Assembly (NCBI GenBank): GCA_003427395.1
Contig: BFEA01000164.1
Span: forward strand, 757,576-798,133
DNA length: 40,558 nucleotides
Source of the DNA: Chara braunii
Lineage: Eukaryota > Streptophyta > Charophyceae > Charales > Characeae
Direction of reading: 5' to 3'
This document shows, piece by piece, positions 19,681-29,274 of this stretch. Position 1 is the first letter of the stretch; every line of letters starts with the position of its first letter. The notes below the pieces were generated by a model. It had not been told where the DNA came from and ran no database searches. It was given only the letters and a program-made list of their open reading frames with translations. Both the position numbers and the translations under genes were made by a program.

Positions 19681-21785
19681 GAGCGGGCCATGTGGCGAAG
19701 ATTTTGAAACCCCGGCCGTCGTTGCTCGTCATCCACGGACTGCCACGTGTCAAACCGGCGAGTTGTCGCCACGTTGTCAGGCGGCCACAAGCAGTGTGCC
19801 GCCTGAAAGCTGGGGTTTTGGATCTTAGGTTCAAAGACGAGTCCGTGTTTTGACGGTACTCCGGGTAGACCAGGCAAAAGAAATTAGGGGGGCTCAGGGC
19901 ACCCCTAATTTTGGGCACGCTGAACTTTTCAAGCAACCCTCAAAGACGACGAGATGAGTGACCGCACTAGGCGCGAGCTGGGCTGAAATGAAGCTTGAAA
20001 CATTTAGTTAAATTTAGTATCCAAATTAAAAATGAGAGAAATAATTAAAGATAAAAGAAAAGAAGAGAAAAGCGAAATACTCATTGATTTATTTAAAATA
20101 TTTTTTAACTTTTGACATGAACACCCTAAATTATTGATTTTTTCTGACATTAAAAAAAAAAAAAAAATTTAAAAACATGAAAAATAATCAAACAAAGAAT
20201 TTTCTTTATCTATTTGGATTCCATCGGAAGTTGTTTTTGATGGATTCGCTTTTGTTCTTGATATTTTTGATAAGTAAATCAAGAAGTAGGAGAAGCAATT
20301 AAAAAGGAAAAGATGNGAGGANAGNCGAGATTGTTAGNTGANTGGCGTAGTCTGGCTCCAATTATCCGCGATCGGAATTACCCCCGGATTAATCATTTAT
20401 TCAAACTCTCATGATTCTAGCTATACTGTGATGATTGGGATTTATACCTATGGCTTGCCTAAATCTCCCTAACTCCCCGCAACTAGTGTGCCGTAAGGGA
20501 TGGACGGATGTGGGGCGTTACCGCTATGTTGTTCATGTAGATCGGGAGGCTCGATACTATTATGGGGTTCAGACATTGTATGGTATTTGACGCATTTCAT
20601 GCACGATATTGCCCTGACATCCATGTGGCACACGCCTGGGAGCCATCCTTTGGTTCGGTTTGGGCGCGACAGTCTGGTTCGGGCAGGTTCGGAACTATTA
20701 CGGCGCCGTGGCATTCCTCGGTATTCGACATGTTACAGGTTTGGAATTGGGCCTGCATCGACATGGTAAGATATTCTCAGGTTCGGTCCTGTTTCGGCGT
20801 TGGCATGGTACGGCTGTTTTTTTTTTTTTCTTCTTCTTTTTCTTTTGAAGGCGGGTTTGAGGCTGCTGCAGTTCAAGCTGAGACGGGACAGCCACCAGAG
20901 CAGCATTGGAACAGGCTCCTATGAGTCGAAGGTATCCCTAGGCATGACAGAGTATGGGGCTCTGATCCACATCAAGGTTGGTGTGGTTCATTTGTCTGGG
21001 GCACAGTGTTGATTCCAACGGTATGATCACTGGGCCAGCACTAATATGGCCACTGAGACGGAAATCTATGATGGCCGGTTGGGGTCGGTACAACACATGG
21101 GGCTGCTTGAAGAGGGTTCTGATCTGATTCGGGGCTGCTGCGGGTCATAAAATTACCACGGGTACGGCACATACGCCCTTTGGTTTGGTCAGTGTGATAT
21201 TATGTCCAAAACTGCTATGACTCGGTGCGGGCCACTGTGAATCAGGCTTGCTACTTCGGTACGGTGACTGGTTCGGCGGTGACGCAGCTACGGTTGTTGA
21301 TTCGGGAAGTGGTCTAACAGACCCTAGCATTGTGACTCGAAGACCCAGGGCCGCTCACACTATTACTGGGACCACTTGCTTTGATATCTCGTGGACAGAC
21401 TTATGTCACCCTTGGCACCAACCAGGGGAAAAATAGGACCTGGCTCGAAGGGCCTGGTAAGGATGGCACCGAGAGTACCGGACTTTTTTTTTTTTTCCCC
21501 TTTTTAAAAAAAAAAGAAAAAGGGACCGAAGGACGCTGCGGAGATTGAGCTGTGAACGGCCAGCACCACTGAGGGATATAGTCTGGTCCAGCCGAGCGCA
21601 GAGGGTTTTTTTTTTTAGGGAACAGCGTGCTAGGCGTACACAGCCCACCACCGGACCGACTGGTGGGCGAGAGAGGGGAACACTTGTGCGCTGGAACGGA
21701 CGGTGTGCCCGGGGAACCAAGCCCCCACCGGCACTCTGCGGAGCGCGGTGACTAGCTTGGGGCAAGGAAGAGGAGTACTGGAGCA
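19681..21785. other. Gene-free interior of the DNA transposon
   Basis: No recognisable gene is present. 19,980-20,290 is A/T-rich with poly(A) runs. Single Ns occur at 20,316, 20,322, 20,325, 20,338 and 20,342. 20,500-21,430 is mixed and rich in GGTTCGG words (for example near 20,650, 20,690, 20,780 and 21,268), with the longest open frame 120 codons and no motif. 21,484-21,526 is a T-then-A tract that could pair with itself. Confidence 0.6.
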
Positions 21786-21799
21786 GTGCACAAGGGATG

Positions 21800-22110
21800 G
21801 TGTGTGTGACTGAAGGAGGGACCTACTAGAGACAAGAGAGCTGCTGTGTGATTCGCCACTTAGTATCTGATGAGGGACCAACTAGAGACGAGAGAGCTGT
21901 TGTGTGATTGGCCACTGAGTATTTGATGAGGGACCTGCTAGAGACAAGAGAGCTGCTGTGTGATTAGCCACGGAGTATCTGACAAAGAGGCTGTTTATCG
22001 CTCGAGAGCGTGCTGAGTGATTGATTACCGAGTGTCTGTCAAAGGAACTGCTGGTCACCCGAGAGCCTGCTGAGGGATTGTTGGTCACACGAAGACCAGC
22101 GGAGTGATTG
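21800..22110 (+). repeat. Tandem repeats, 56-bp unit
   Basis: GGGACC-ACTAGAGAC-AGAGAGCTG recurs with ACC at 821, 877 and 933 (add 21,000), an exact 56-bp period. Each copy carries GTGTGATT-GCCAC-AGTAT-TGA. Two to three further, more diverged units follow to about 22,110. Units differ by substitutions only in the first three. Confidence 0.85.
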
Positions 22111-22111
22111 G

Positions 22112-22118
22112 NTCTCTC

Positions 22119-22158
<40 letters not shown>
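22112..22158. repeat. CT microsatellite
   Basis: A (CT)n tract with an N at 22,112, immediately after the 56-bp repeats. Confidence 0.95.
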
Positions 22159-22161
<3 letters not shown>

Positions 22162-22442
22162 TCCCAACTTCCCACCTGGCGTCTGTATCTGGTGCAGAAA
22201 TGCGCCAGATCCAAAGGCAACCAAGTGCTACAACACCCTGTATCGAACCGCAATCTCAGCATAAATCCCCCCCTTTCTTTCCTTCAGCCCGTTCGTAAAA
22301 CGAACGAACGACTCTCTAAAAAAAAAAAAAAAAAAACCTAAAAAAATTTACCTAATGAATCTAAAGGACATCTAAAAACGAATGAAAAAAAAAAAAAAAC
22401 TGTTCTACCTAAAAACGGCTGCCCGTTTTCGACCGGCACCTA

Positions 22443-22564
22443 GGGCCTTGCTACACTACTCTTGAAATGCACATAAGACAAAAATCATGGTCGTGTATTT
22501 TTCCATATTCTAGCTGAAGATTCACTCTCATTTTGCACACTTCGAGAGTAGTGCAGCGAGGCGC
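22443..22564 (-). mobile_element. Foldback/MITE-like element, copy B
   Basis: A 122-bp element whose ends are inverted repeats: CCTTGCTACACTACTCTTGA at the left, and on the other strand CCTCGCTGCACTACTCTCGA at the right, continuing to about 28 bp with few mismatches. It is in opposite orientation to copies A and C. No open frame. The small size, terminal inverted repeats and multiple copies fit a MITE. Confidence 0.78.
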
Positions 22565-22676
22565 CTACTGTGTGCTTTTGGGGACACTAAGTCCCCTGCC
22601 ACTTCGGTGGCCGCCATCTGGCGCAGTAATTTTTTATTTTATTTTTATTTTATTTTTATTTTTTTTTCAGTAATAA

Positions 22677-22700
22677 AACCGTTGGCTTATGCCAACGGTT
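22677..22700. repeat. Perfect 10-bp hairpin
   Basis: AACCGTTGGC and GCCAACGGTT flank a TTAT loop. CAGT before and ACTG after can extend the pairing past a short bulge. It lies between foldback copies B and C. Confidence 0.8.
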
Positions 22701-22744
22701 ACTGTGTTATGCCCTCAGGCACATCCTCCACGTGCAGAGACCAA

Positions 22745-22866
22745 GGGTCTCACTGCACTACTCTCGAAATGTGCAAAACGATAGTGAATCTTCCGTTAGA
22801 ATATGGAAAGATACACCGCCAATATTTTTGTCTTTTGTGCATGTCGATAGTAGTGTAGCGAGGCCC
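22745..22866 (+). mobile_element. Foldback/MITE-like element, copy C
   Basis: A 122-bp inverted copy of the element at 22,443-22,564: CACTGCACTACTCTCGAAAT at the left, GTAGTGTAGCGAGGCCCC at the right. Copies B and C face each other about 180 bp apart, so a transcript could form a long hairpin. It ends 26 bp before the Penelope-like element. Confidence 0.78.
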
Positions 22867-22892
22867 CAAGACTCGTTTGTCTGCATGGTTGT

Positions 22893-23090
22893 AAGTTGTA
22901 ATAATCAACTTCGTTAGCTTAGCATTGTAATAATGAACACCACACGAAAAAGAGCATCATGACACAAGACGAGACAGAGGAAATGAGCAGCCAGAAAGAA
23001 GGAGGAGAGTGATAGACAAGACGATAGATATTAAGCCGAACGCGACTTCATTCGTCGTCGTTGAAAATATCGTAAATATCCAGGACGAAT
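22893..23090 (-). repeat. 3' pseudo-LTR of the Penelope-like element
   Basis: 198 bp, about 94% identical to 28,240-28,437 in the same orientation. In element sense it begins ATTCGTCCTGGATATTTACG and ends TTATTACAACTT. The hammerhead lies 21 bp upstream in element sense. Confidence 0.92.
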
Positions 23091-23111
23091 GTACGCCATT
23101 GTACGGCGGAT

Positions 23112-23159
23112 GACCCTACCGGTTTCGGCTGGCCTCCGTGACCAGCTTCATCAGGGGTC
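23112..23159 (-). ncRNA. Hammerhead ribozyme with minimal stem III (Penelope type)
   Basis: On the minus strand: stem I GACCC (23,159-23,155), CTGATGA (23,154-23,148), stem II GCTGGTC/GGCCAGC around an ACGGA loop, GAAA (23,126-23,123), a loopless stem III formed by the palindrome ACCGGT (23,123-23,118), then A17 and stem I partner GGGTC (23,116-23,112). Cleavage is predicted after GTA, between 23,117 and 23,116. The very short stem III is the known form in Penelope-like elements, where dimers are more active. An A-C mismatch at the base of stem II may weaken it. Confidence 0.88.
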
Positions 23160-24117
23160 GTTGTTGGTCGAAAGAACATTCTATCTCTTTTTTTATACAT
23201 AGGAACTAAGAAAGAATAGCTAAAAGAGTCTTGCCTACATCTGCAACCTCTGAATGAAACTAGACAGCTATCCGACCCATAACATCTCCGGGAGGCTTCT
23301 AAAGAAATAAAAAAGATCTTTTATTCCACTGCTCCATTGTCGTGTCCGTACTTCCTCTGAAATCCATCCAAGTTCATTCAAGTCACCCCTACACAAAAAA
23401 TAGTAGTTCGCTGTTCGAAAACGTGTTTTATGATCCTAGGAAAAGGTTTGCGGGGGTTCAAGGCCCGGATTGCGAAAAGGCTATCAAACTGCCTCGTCTT
23501 CACTTATCCCAAAACGAGTCCAAAAACTTTCGAGCACTCTACGTCCTAACTCATGTAGGTATCTTCAAGTGAAAGGTTTGAAACCTGAGTTACGAAAAAA
23601 CGTACGGTTGATCTGTCTTAAAACAGTCGTAAAGAGTAGAGGTTCCCCTAGTATACCACACGTCCTCAACCAGCTTCCTCATCTTCGCAAAACACCATAT
23701 CAATAGAAAAACGAAAAAAATAGAAAAGATAAAAGAAGAGGAAGAAAAACCTTAGTTATCCCTGTCGGTCAGAATAGGTAACCATTTGCCCCACAACCAA
23801 GTAAATTTCCTAGAAAAGTTTATCAATGCATTATCGAAAAAGGCATCAGGGTATCCTCTCCGCTAAAGCTCGACTTTGAGGGTAAACAGAAAGTGAATTT
23901 CGGTGCCGCGAATAGAGGAGAAGACTCGCGCCCGATGAAGAAAGGAACCTATTACTGTCATTTTCTGCTGTTTACTGGAGTAGGAGCTATAATCCTGTAT
24001 ACTCTAAAATGTTAAACGGGGGTTGTTCCAATTGACTTTGCTCTTATGAGTCGGAAAGCAGGCAAGTCCCTTGACGCCCTCCAAAATCCTGATAATGCAT
24101 CAAAGGAATTTTCAGCA
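23160..24117 (-). pseudogene. Degenerate 3' part of the Penelope-like RT and trailer
   Basis: The minus strand should carry the RT thumb region and the end of ORF2. Only short segments are open and stops are frequent, so reading frames change several times. I can recognise no conserved block with certainty. The final 400 bp probably include untranslated trailer before the hammerhead. Confidence 0.5.
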
Positions 24118-25944
24118 TCACCCATCGTTGGTTTTTTCCAAAGTCAACTTCTCATTATAACTGTTGTTGAATTCCTGTACCAGTCGTTGCCCTCTCTTAG
24201 CAGAATCACTACAATCCTTCTTGCATATTACAAATACTGAAACGTCGTCCACAAATCTAAAACCACGGAAAAGCTTCCTATCGTTGTCAAGTATAGACAG
24301 AAAGGAGAACTCATTAAAGGCGCAAAGCAGGCATGCAAGGACAGGGCTTGATGATTTGCCCATGGGAATGCCTACCATCTGTTGGAGAATTTTATCTGAG
24401 ACTCGGGTATAGGTATTCTCCAGCTCGAAAATCACAAAGGTAAGAATACTGCGAAAATATATAAAATTTCATCCTTCCTCACACTTGCCCTTGATCATAC
24501 GAGATCCTTTTCCTGATTTCTGCAACGCAACACCCCGAAAACTTTCTCCCATCCAGTAATCGGTTACCCATTCAAAAGACCGCACAATAGAAGCATGTGC
24601 TAAATTACTGAACGTTTCTTTAACGTCGTACGGAGCTCCGATAAGATACTCATCCTTCTTCAGAGAAGAATTCAGGTGGCAGATTTCCTTCATAAGATCA
24701 TGGGTTGCTCGTAGGTTGAGATGAAAGTGATGCGACAAATTCCAAAGTAGAGTACTAACCGCTCGTAAGATCTTCCGTCCTCCGATAGCCGAACATTCTG
24801 AAAAAGATGGACAGATAGGGCGCCATCTTCCAATATCTTTGTGTTTGGGCATACAATATGCTTTCCCCAAACCGCCACGCACATTCCATTTTCCCACTTT
24901 CTCCAATCCCAACTTCTCATACTCATTCTTATTTTTACTCAATATGTCCAACTCCGTCACATCACGAATCACCAAAGATGGATTTTCTAAGAAAAGTTTA
25001 TCAAGTCCTTGCGTATAGAGAGAGGCACAACAGACAAAGGTATCCCCAACATTCTGATCTACCGCACAACAAACCAATCCTTCCAATCTCTGTTTCTGAA
25101 TCACGATTTCATCGAGGTTGCACGAAGTAGGTGGTATCTCATTACTATGGACTGTAGACTCTGCTGTGAGACAACACGAGTGAAGATCAGAGGTGGAGAT
25201 GTCTTTATCACTGATAGGAGGCAAAGAGGTCAGGGAGAGGAAAGAACTAACGATCTATTTCCTAAGGTTAGAAAAAGCATATCTCCTCGAGGGTTCTATA
25301 ATATTCTTAGAATTACTCATCCATGGTGGGAAAAGTCCTTCACTGTTTAATCTAAAATATACGTGTCCATTGACCCTAGGAAAACCTTCCTCAGCCTTAT
25401 CACATCGGCAACGGAAGTCTGTTGTCCTGGATGTCTGTCGAAAATTGTGAATACTGTCACCAACAGCTCTATTCCTCCGCCAAACCACCCTCATCCTTCG
25501 TATTAGCATCTGCTTCCATCCTTCTGAAATATCCAAGTGCTTAACCAATGAAACATATAACTAACGAATCTTAGCCTTATTGTATATCTTATGATACTCA
25601 ATCTTAATAACTAAGCGCCGGCGTAACTCAATCCCAAAACATGTTCGAACTGCCTTAGATAAGATCAATCGTAACCGTGCCCTTATTCTTTTTTCCGTGA
25701 AAGTACGTATAATCGAAAATGCAAGCACTAGCTTCTCGAAGGGCCATCGATACAGTTCTTTCCTTGTCACAGGTTTCGACAACAGAGTTGACAGTGGTTG
25801 CTTCAAAGGAAGGAGCCGGTTCCAAAAAGGAACAATGGTAGTAAAAAGAACAGTATAGCCATCAACCAACCAAGATCTTGCTTGTCGAAATTGAAGAACA
25901 CCAAAAGAGGATAAAACCGTAGAACCACCATACAGTCTCTTCAA
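24118..25944 (-). pseudogene. Penelope-like ORF2: reverse transcriptase
   Basis: One minus-strand frame carries the RT, with in-frame stops near 25,561, 25,255 and 24,469. A C-x-C motif (FRCRCDKAEE, His downstream in NGHVYF) lies in the N-terminal linker, as in related elements. RT blocks are VDQNVGDTFVCC (family D-K-N-x-G), GRWRPICPS, YDVKETFSNL (first catalytic Asp), GIPMGKSSSPVLA and FRFVDDVSVF (Asp pair). The order and the G-I-P-M-G block identify Penelope-like RTs rather than LINE or LTR types. Catalytic Asp residues are intact although the frame is broken. Confidence 0.88.
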
Positions 25945-26507
25945 AACATCCCATCGATCTGCAAGACGAGACCCCCATCGACAAACAATGGACCAAGAAC
26001 TTTTTCCTTCTTGCTACAGTGATCCAAAATCCTTAATAGACTGGTACTGACGATCCCGACACTGGAATGAAAACTAAAAATTGATATAGATAGTTGTTTA
26101 ACAACTTCGACCCCATTTCTTCTCTTCTCTCTCAGTCTTTCTCTCAAACCTTTTCTCCTTGGTTTCGTGCGGCAATATCTATCCCGTGTGTTCAGTCCAG
26201 ATCCAACAGTTCGAATGAAAAATTTCTCGTTGGTAGCCAAATCTTCATTTAACGAACAAAATAACAGAATAGCTACATATCGGTCAACTTCACATCTCCT
26301 AAGCCACTTGTAGAGCCTCTTATTCCTTCTTCCCTTATTAACTAGTTCAGCATCGCACACTCTGTAGACGTGCTCACTCCACCTTGTATGTATGTCCCTA
26401 GTGGTACTACCAATGTAAACATGCCGACACCATGGTGATACAAGAGCGTAAATCAACGGACCTCTCCCTTCCAAAATATTGTAACTACCAGTTAACAACA
26501 TCGACAA
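25941..26507 (-). pseudogene. Penelope-like ORF2 N-terminus: GIY-YIG endonuclease
   Basis: The nuclease cuts the target to prime reverse transcription. The two signature strands are LIYALVS (residues 18-24, Tyr 20) and VYIGST (30-35, Tyr 31). Arg 42 with His 46 lies in the following helix (RWSEH), the metal-binding Glu is E94 (ATNEKFF), and Asn 106 ends the domain (GLNTRD). All catalytic positions are present. A basic linker (RRKGLRERLREKRR) follows. The frame ends about 3 nt inside the next open frame, so a single frameshift near 25,945 separates it from the RT. The first ATG, at 26,507, is the likely start. Confidence 0.87.
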
Positions 26508-26863
26508 AGAGGTAATGAATTTGCTAGCCTAGGGAATCTGTCCGCATACAATCAATCCCAACACAAGTAAACAAAAAATCGTATTCAGCTTCTTGCATCT
26601 AAGGGAATCCGTAGATCAACGTTGAGCAACACTACATCGCTGTGCTAAATTCCAAAGCCAAGCCGCGTCCGGAACAGACACTAAGAGACATCGTCTTCAC
26701 CGTCGGCAGTCTTATCTAAATTGGCACTTACCGCGGTGTTGTCGTCAGAAATTTCTTAGATCACGACCCCATTCTGCCTGGTTGTCTCTTCGGTGCTGGT
26801 ACCAAATGCCCTTGCTAGTCTCGTTTTCACAATCTCCTCCTTTGTTTTTTCCAGTGTTATGTA

Positions 26864-27826
26864 CTAAACTCCCTCTTTCTCGCAGATAGCTTGCACTGCA
26901 TCTTTCTTCATAGATCTCAAGTCGAGACGATTGGACTTAACAAATGCCTCCTTGTCGTTCTTCAACTTATCGATCTTCATCGCATCATCGTTCTTCGTCG
27001 TTGTAGCGTTCTTCTTGCCCATAGATGAAGGGCCAGTTGCGTCGTTAATGACAGCTTCCAGGCGAGCTTGCAAACATGTTTCAGCCGTCTTTGTCTTCTC
27101 TGCCCTCTCAATCTCCAGTCTATCGAGCTTTTCTTTCAACTGCTCGGCTTCCAGCTCTGCTTCCTTTCTTCGCTCCACCTCTTTGGCACGCATATCCCAC
27201 AAAAGGTCAACCTCCTCTTCATGCTGTTGAGCAAACGCTTGGTAATCTTCTAGCGCCATCTTCTTCCTCGGAGTCGTGGTTTGTACAGGAGTATTTCTCG
27301 ATCGTACCCTAGCCTGAGTTGTCGGTGTCACTCCAATATTGATGTCGCCCCTCTTGTTGCCGGACCTTTGTGCTTCTAACTTCCATGCGTCTGCCTCACT
27401 TACTGCATCATCCTTCAACCTTCTCAAGGTAACTATCTGCTCCTCCGATATTGTCATCCTTTTCTCGTACGACTCTTGTATGTTTTTCCAAGCCTCCTCC
27501 TTCTCAGCCTGAGCTCGACCAGCAGCTTCGGCAATATGGCCGGCAGGTCGAGAAAACACTTGCGCTTGCTTCAGCTCAACAATCTCGGCACGACGCTTCT
27601 CGATTTCACTCATCCCGGTTTCGACTGAAGACGTGTTCACTCGTTCTAACTCGGCAACCTTTGCGCGCAGTTTGTCAAGTTTGTTGGCTTCGCTCTTCTT
27701 GGCAGGCACACCGTTGACTCCAGTCCCCCCCAATCTTGTATCTATGGTCTTACCAATCATTTTCTGGAGTTCCTCTCTACCTTTGACTCGTTGAATCTTC
27801 TTGTCTTCTTCTTCCTTTTCCTTCAT
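26864..27826 (-). pseudogene. Penelope-like element ORF1: coiled coil and SAP-like end
   Basis: The frame is very rich in Glu, Lys, Arg and Ala with heptad patterning, predicting long coiled coils in residues 1-70, 75-155 and 200-260, and so a self-associating, Gag-like role. The C-terminal RLDLRSMKKDAVQAICEKEG resembles a SAP-type DNA-binding helix pair. After its TAG the same frame stays open for 35 more codons (YITLEKTKEEIVKTR...), so the true C-terminus was probably longer. It is joined to the zinc-knuckle segment by a frameshift near 27,880. Roles are inferred from composition. Confidence 0.65.
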
Positions 27827-28167
27827 TCGTTTCTCTTCTTCCTCCTTCTTGATTCTCTCTTTGGCGATCTCGGCGTCGTGACGATGGTCGCCACGGTCTC
27901 CTCAAGCACCTCGAATCTCCGCATATTGTTATGCCATCCAGAACCAGGATGATACTGATAACTGTTATTATTACCATAATACGACTGACTAGGGACTGGC
28001 GTGGAAGTTTGGACAGGGACAATCGTCGTGCTAGGATTGGAAGGGGGAGGAAGAACAGGAGGAGGTGGTGGATTACATGGCGGATGAGGACAGAATCGTG
28101 CATACTGACCTGCTTGTCCACAGTTATAGCATATGCGCACGTAGCTGACGTTCGGGTTGGAAGCCAT
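27823..28167 (-). pseudogene. Penelope-like element ORF1 N-terminus: zinc knuckle
   Basis: It starts MASNPNVSYVRI and has a knuckle CYNCGQAGQYARFC at residues 13-26. The pattern is C-x2-C-x4-H-x4-C with the His replaced by Gln, so zinc binding may be lost. A Pro-rich linker and an Asn/Tyr-rich segment follow. The start lies 72 nt inside the 5' direct repeat. Zinc-knuckle proteins with this opening are, from memory, common in the Chara assembly; that is the main hint to the host. Confidence 0.7.
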
Positions 28168-28239
28168 ATTAAATGTAAGCCGAAATTACGAAGCCACACA
28201 GTTATAGTGCTATTCCTAAACCGGTTACTTCGCGAGGAA

Positions 28240-28437
28240 AAGTTGTAATAATAAACTTTGTTAGCTTAGCATTGTAATAATGAACACCACATGAAAGAGA
28301 GCATCATGACACAAGACGGGACAGAGGAAATAAGCAGTCAGAAAGAAGGAGAAGAGTGATAGACAAGACGATAGACATTAAACCGAACGCGACTTCATTC
28401 GTCGTCGTTGAAAATATTGTAAATATCCAGGACGAAT
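28240..28437 (-). repeat. 5' pseudo-LTR of the Penelope-like element
   Basis: 198-bp partner of 22,893-23,090. In element sense it starts exactly at ATTCGTCC, without the hammerhead or the 21-bp spacer found before the 3' copy. The element's 5' end therefore lies about 26 nt beyond the predicted ribozyme cut. Confidence 0.92.
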
Positions 28438-28643
28438 GGGCCTTGCCTTGCCGTGCTGCACCACTTGCCAAATGCCAACATCCCAGAGATTCGTAACTGC
28501 ACCTGAATCTTGAAGTGGTCCCGATACATTAAAAACTGTTCGAGTGAATAATGGATACTGCTGGCTAGGATGCAGCCACAGTGTCAGGCTGTTTCGACCA
28601 CCATAGGCACATCCTCCACGAGGCAGGCAGTGAGTACGAGGTA
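28438..28643. other. DNA transposon interior right of the Penelope-like element
   Basis: About 200 bp with no gene. The words GGCACATCCTCCACG near 28,607 also occur at 22,717, linking it with the flank of foldback copy C. Confidence 0.5.
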
Positions 28644-28855
28644 GAGCAACCCATAACTGCTGAAACACAAACCTCAACTTGAATCCTGAGGATATATTTG
28701 GCCAACTGGTGCTCTACCTCATACTCACTCCCTGCCTCGATTTTGGTGGGGGGGTCTGTGCCACATGGCAGCGAGGACCCTTCAGAGAGCCTGCATGGGC
28801 CATCTGAGCCGTGTTAGGGGGTTTCCCCCACCCCCCTCGGAAAAAAAAAGGAGCA

Positions 28856-28914
28856 TTCACACACACACACACACACAAACACACAAATTCACACTTTTTT
28901 TTTTTTTTTTCCAC
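28856..28914. repeat. CA microsatellite and T run
   Basis: (CA)n at about 28,857-28,890, then a 17-nt T run just before the assembly gap. Confidence 0.9.
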
Positions 28915-28929
28915 CGTTTCGTTTGGGGC

Positions 28930-29109
28930 NNNNNNNNNNNNNNNNNNNNNNNNNNNNNNNNNNNNNNNNNNNNNNNNNNNNNNNNNNNNNNNNNNNNNNN
29001 NNNNNNNNNNNNNNNNNNNNNNNNNNNNNNNNNNNNNNNNNNNNNNNNNNNNNNNNNNNNNNNNNNNNNNNNNNNNNNNNNNNNNNNNNNNNNNNNNNNN
29101 NNNNNNNNN
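28930..29109. other. Assembly gap (180 N)
   Basis: An unbroken run of N inside the right inverted end of the DNA transposon. Its length may be nominal. Confidence 1.
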
Positions 29110-29266
29110 CGCCGCCGCTCCCCACATTGCCCAAAGCCCCCCCCCACCCCGCACAACCCCCTGCGCAAACGCGTCAAACGCGTTTACCACCGTTCACTGA
29201 ACGCTCGTTCACCCCGTTCAAAGCCTGAACGTGAAACTCGCGGTCAATGAACGCGCGGTAACACAG

Positions 29267-29274
29267 GTTTGAGA
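29267..29274 (+). repeat. Target site duplication, right copy
   Basis: GTTTGAGA, one base different from the left copy at 18,573-18,580. Keeping only one copy makes the LINE ORF2 frame continuous. Confidence 0.8.

Larger units (their letters stand above)
22893..28437 (-). mobile_element. Penelope-like element, N-terminal GIY-YIG type
   Basis: Minus-strand order is direct repeat, ORF1 (zinc knuckle, coiled coil), GIY-YIG endonuclease, RT, hammerhead ribozyme, direct repeat. Direct-repeat ends and hammerheads are typical of Penelope-like retroelements. GIY-YIG ahead of the RT is the permuted order described for the Chlamys type of green algae, rather than the usual C-terminal position. Frameshifts and in-frame stops occur in both ORFs, so the copy is inactive. 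The ends differ by about 11 of 198 bases, suggesting moderate age. No clear target duplication was found. Confidence 0.85.
18581..29266. mobile_element. DNA transposon, hAT-like and non-autonomous as seen, 10.7 kb with nested inserts
   Basis: The ends are CTGTGTAACC and GGTAACACAG, imperfect inverted repeats, flanked by an 8-bp duplication as for hAT-type transposons. Both ends carry many short CGTTCA/TGAACG repeats within the first 170 bp, like the subterminal transposase sites of hAT elements. The inverted similarity continues for several hundred bp. No transposase is visible, and the terminal bases are not the classic hAT C-A-N-N-G, so the superfamily is tentative. The interior holds foldback elements, a hammerhead ribozyme, microsatellites and a complete Penelope-like element. 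Confidence 0.78.
28644..29266 (-). repeat. Right long inverted end of the DNA transposon
   Basis: Read on the minus strand it starts CTGTGTTACCGCGCGTTCA and contains the same CTAACACGGCTCAGA and ATATCCTCAGGATTCAAGTT words as the left end, in the same order. It is longer than the left end because of a CA/T low-complexity tract and a 180-bp assembly gap. Confidence 0.8.

Noticed and set aside
21867-21873. CTGATGA in the 56-bp repeats as a hammerhead core
   Set aside because: No GAAA follows and no stem II can form.
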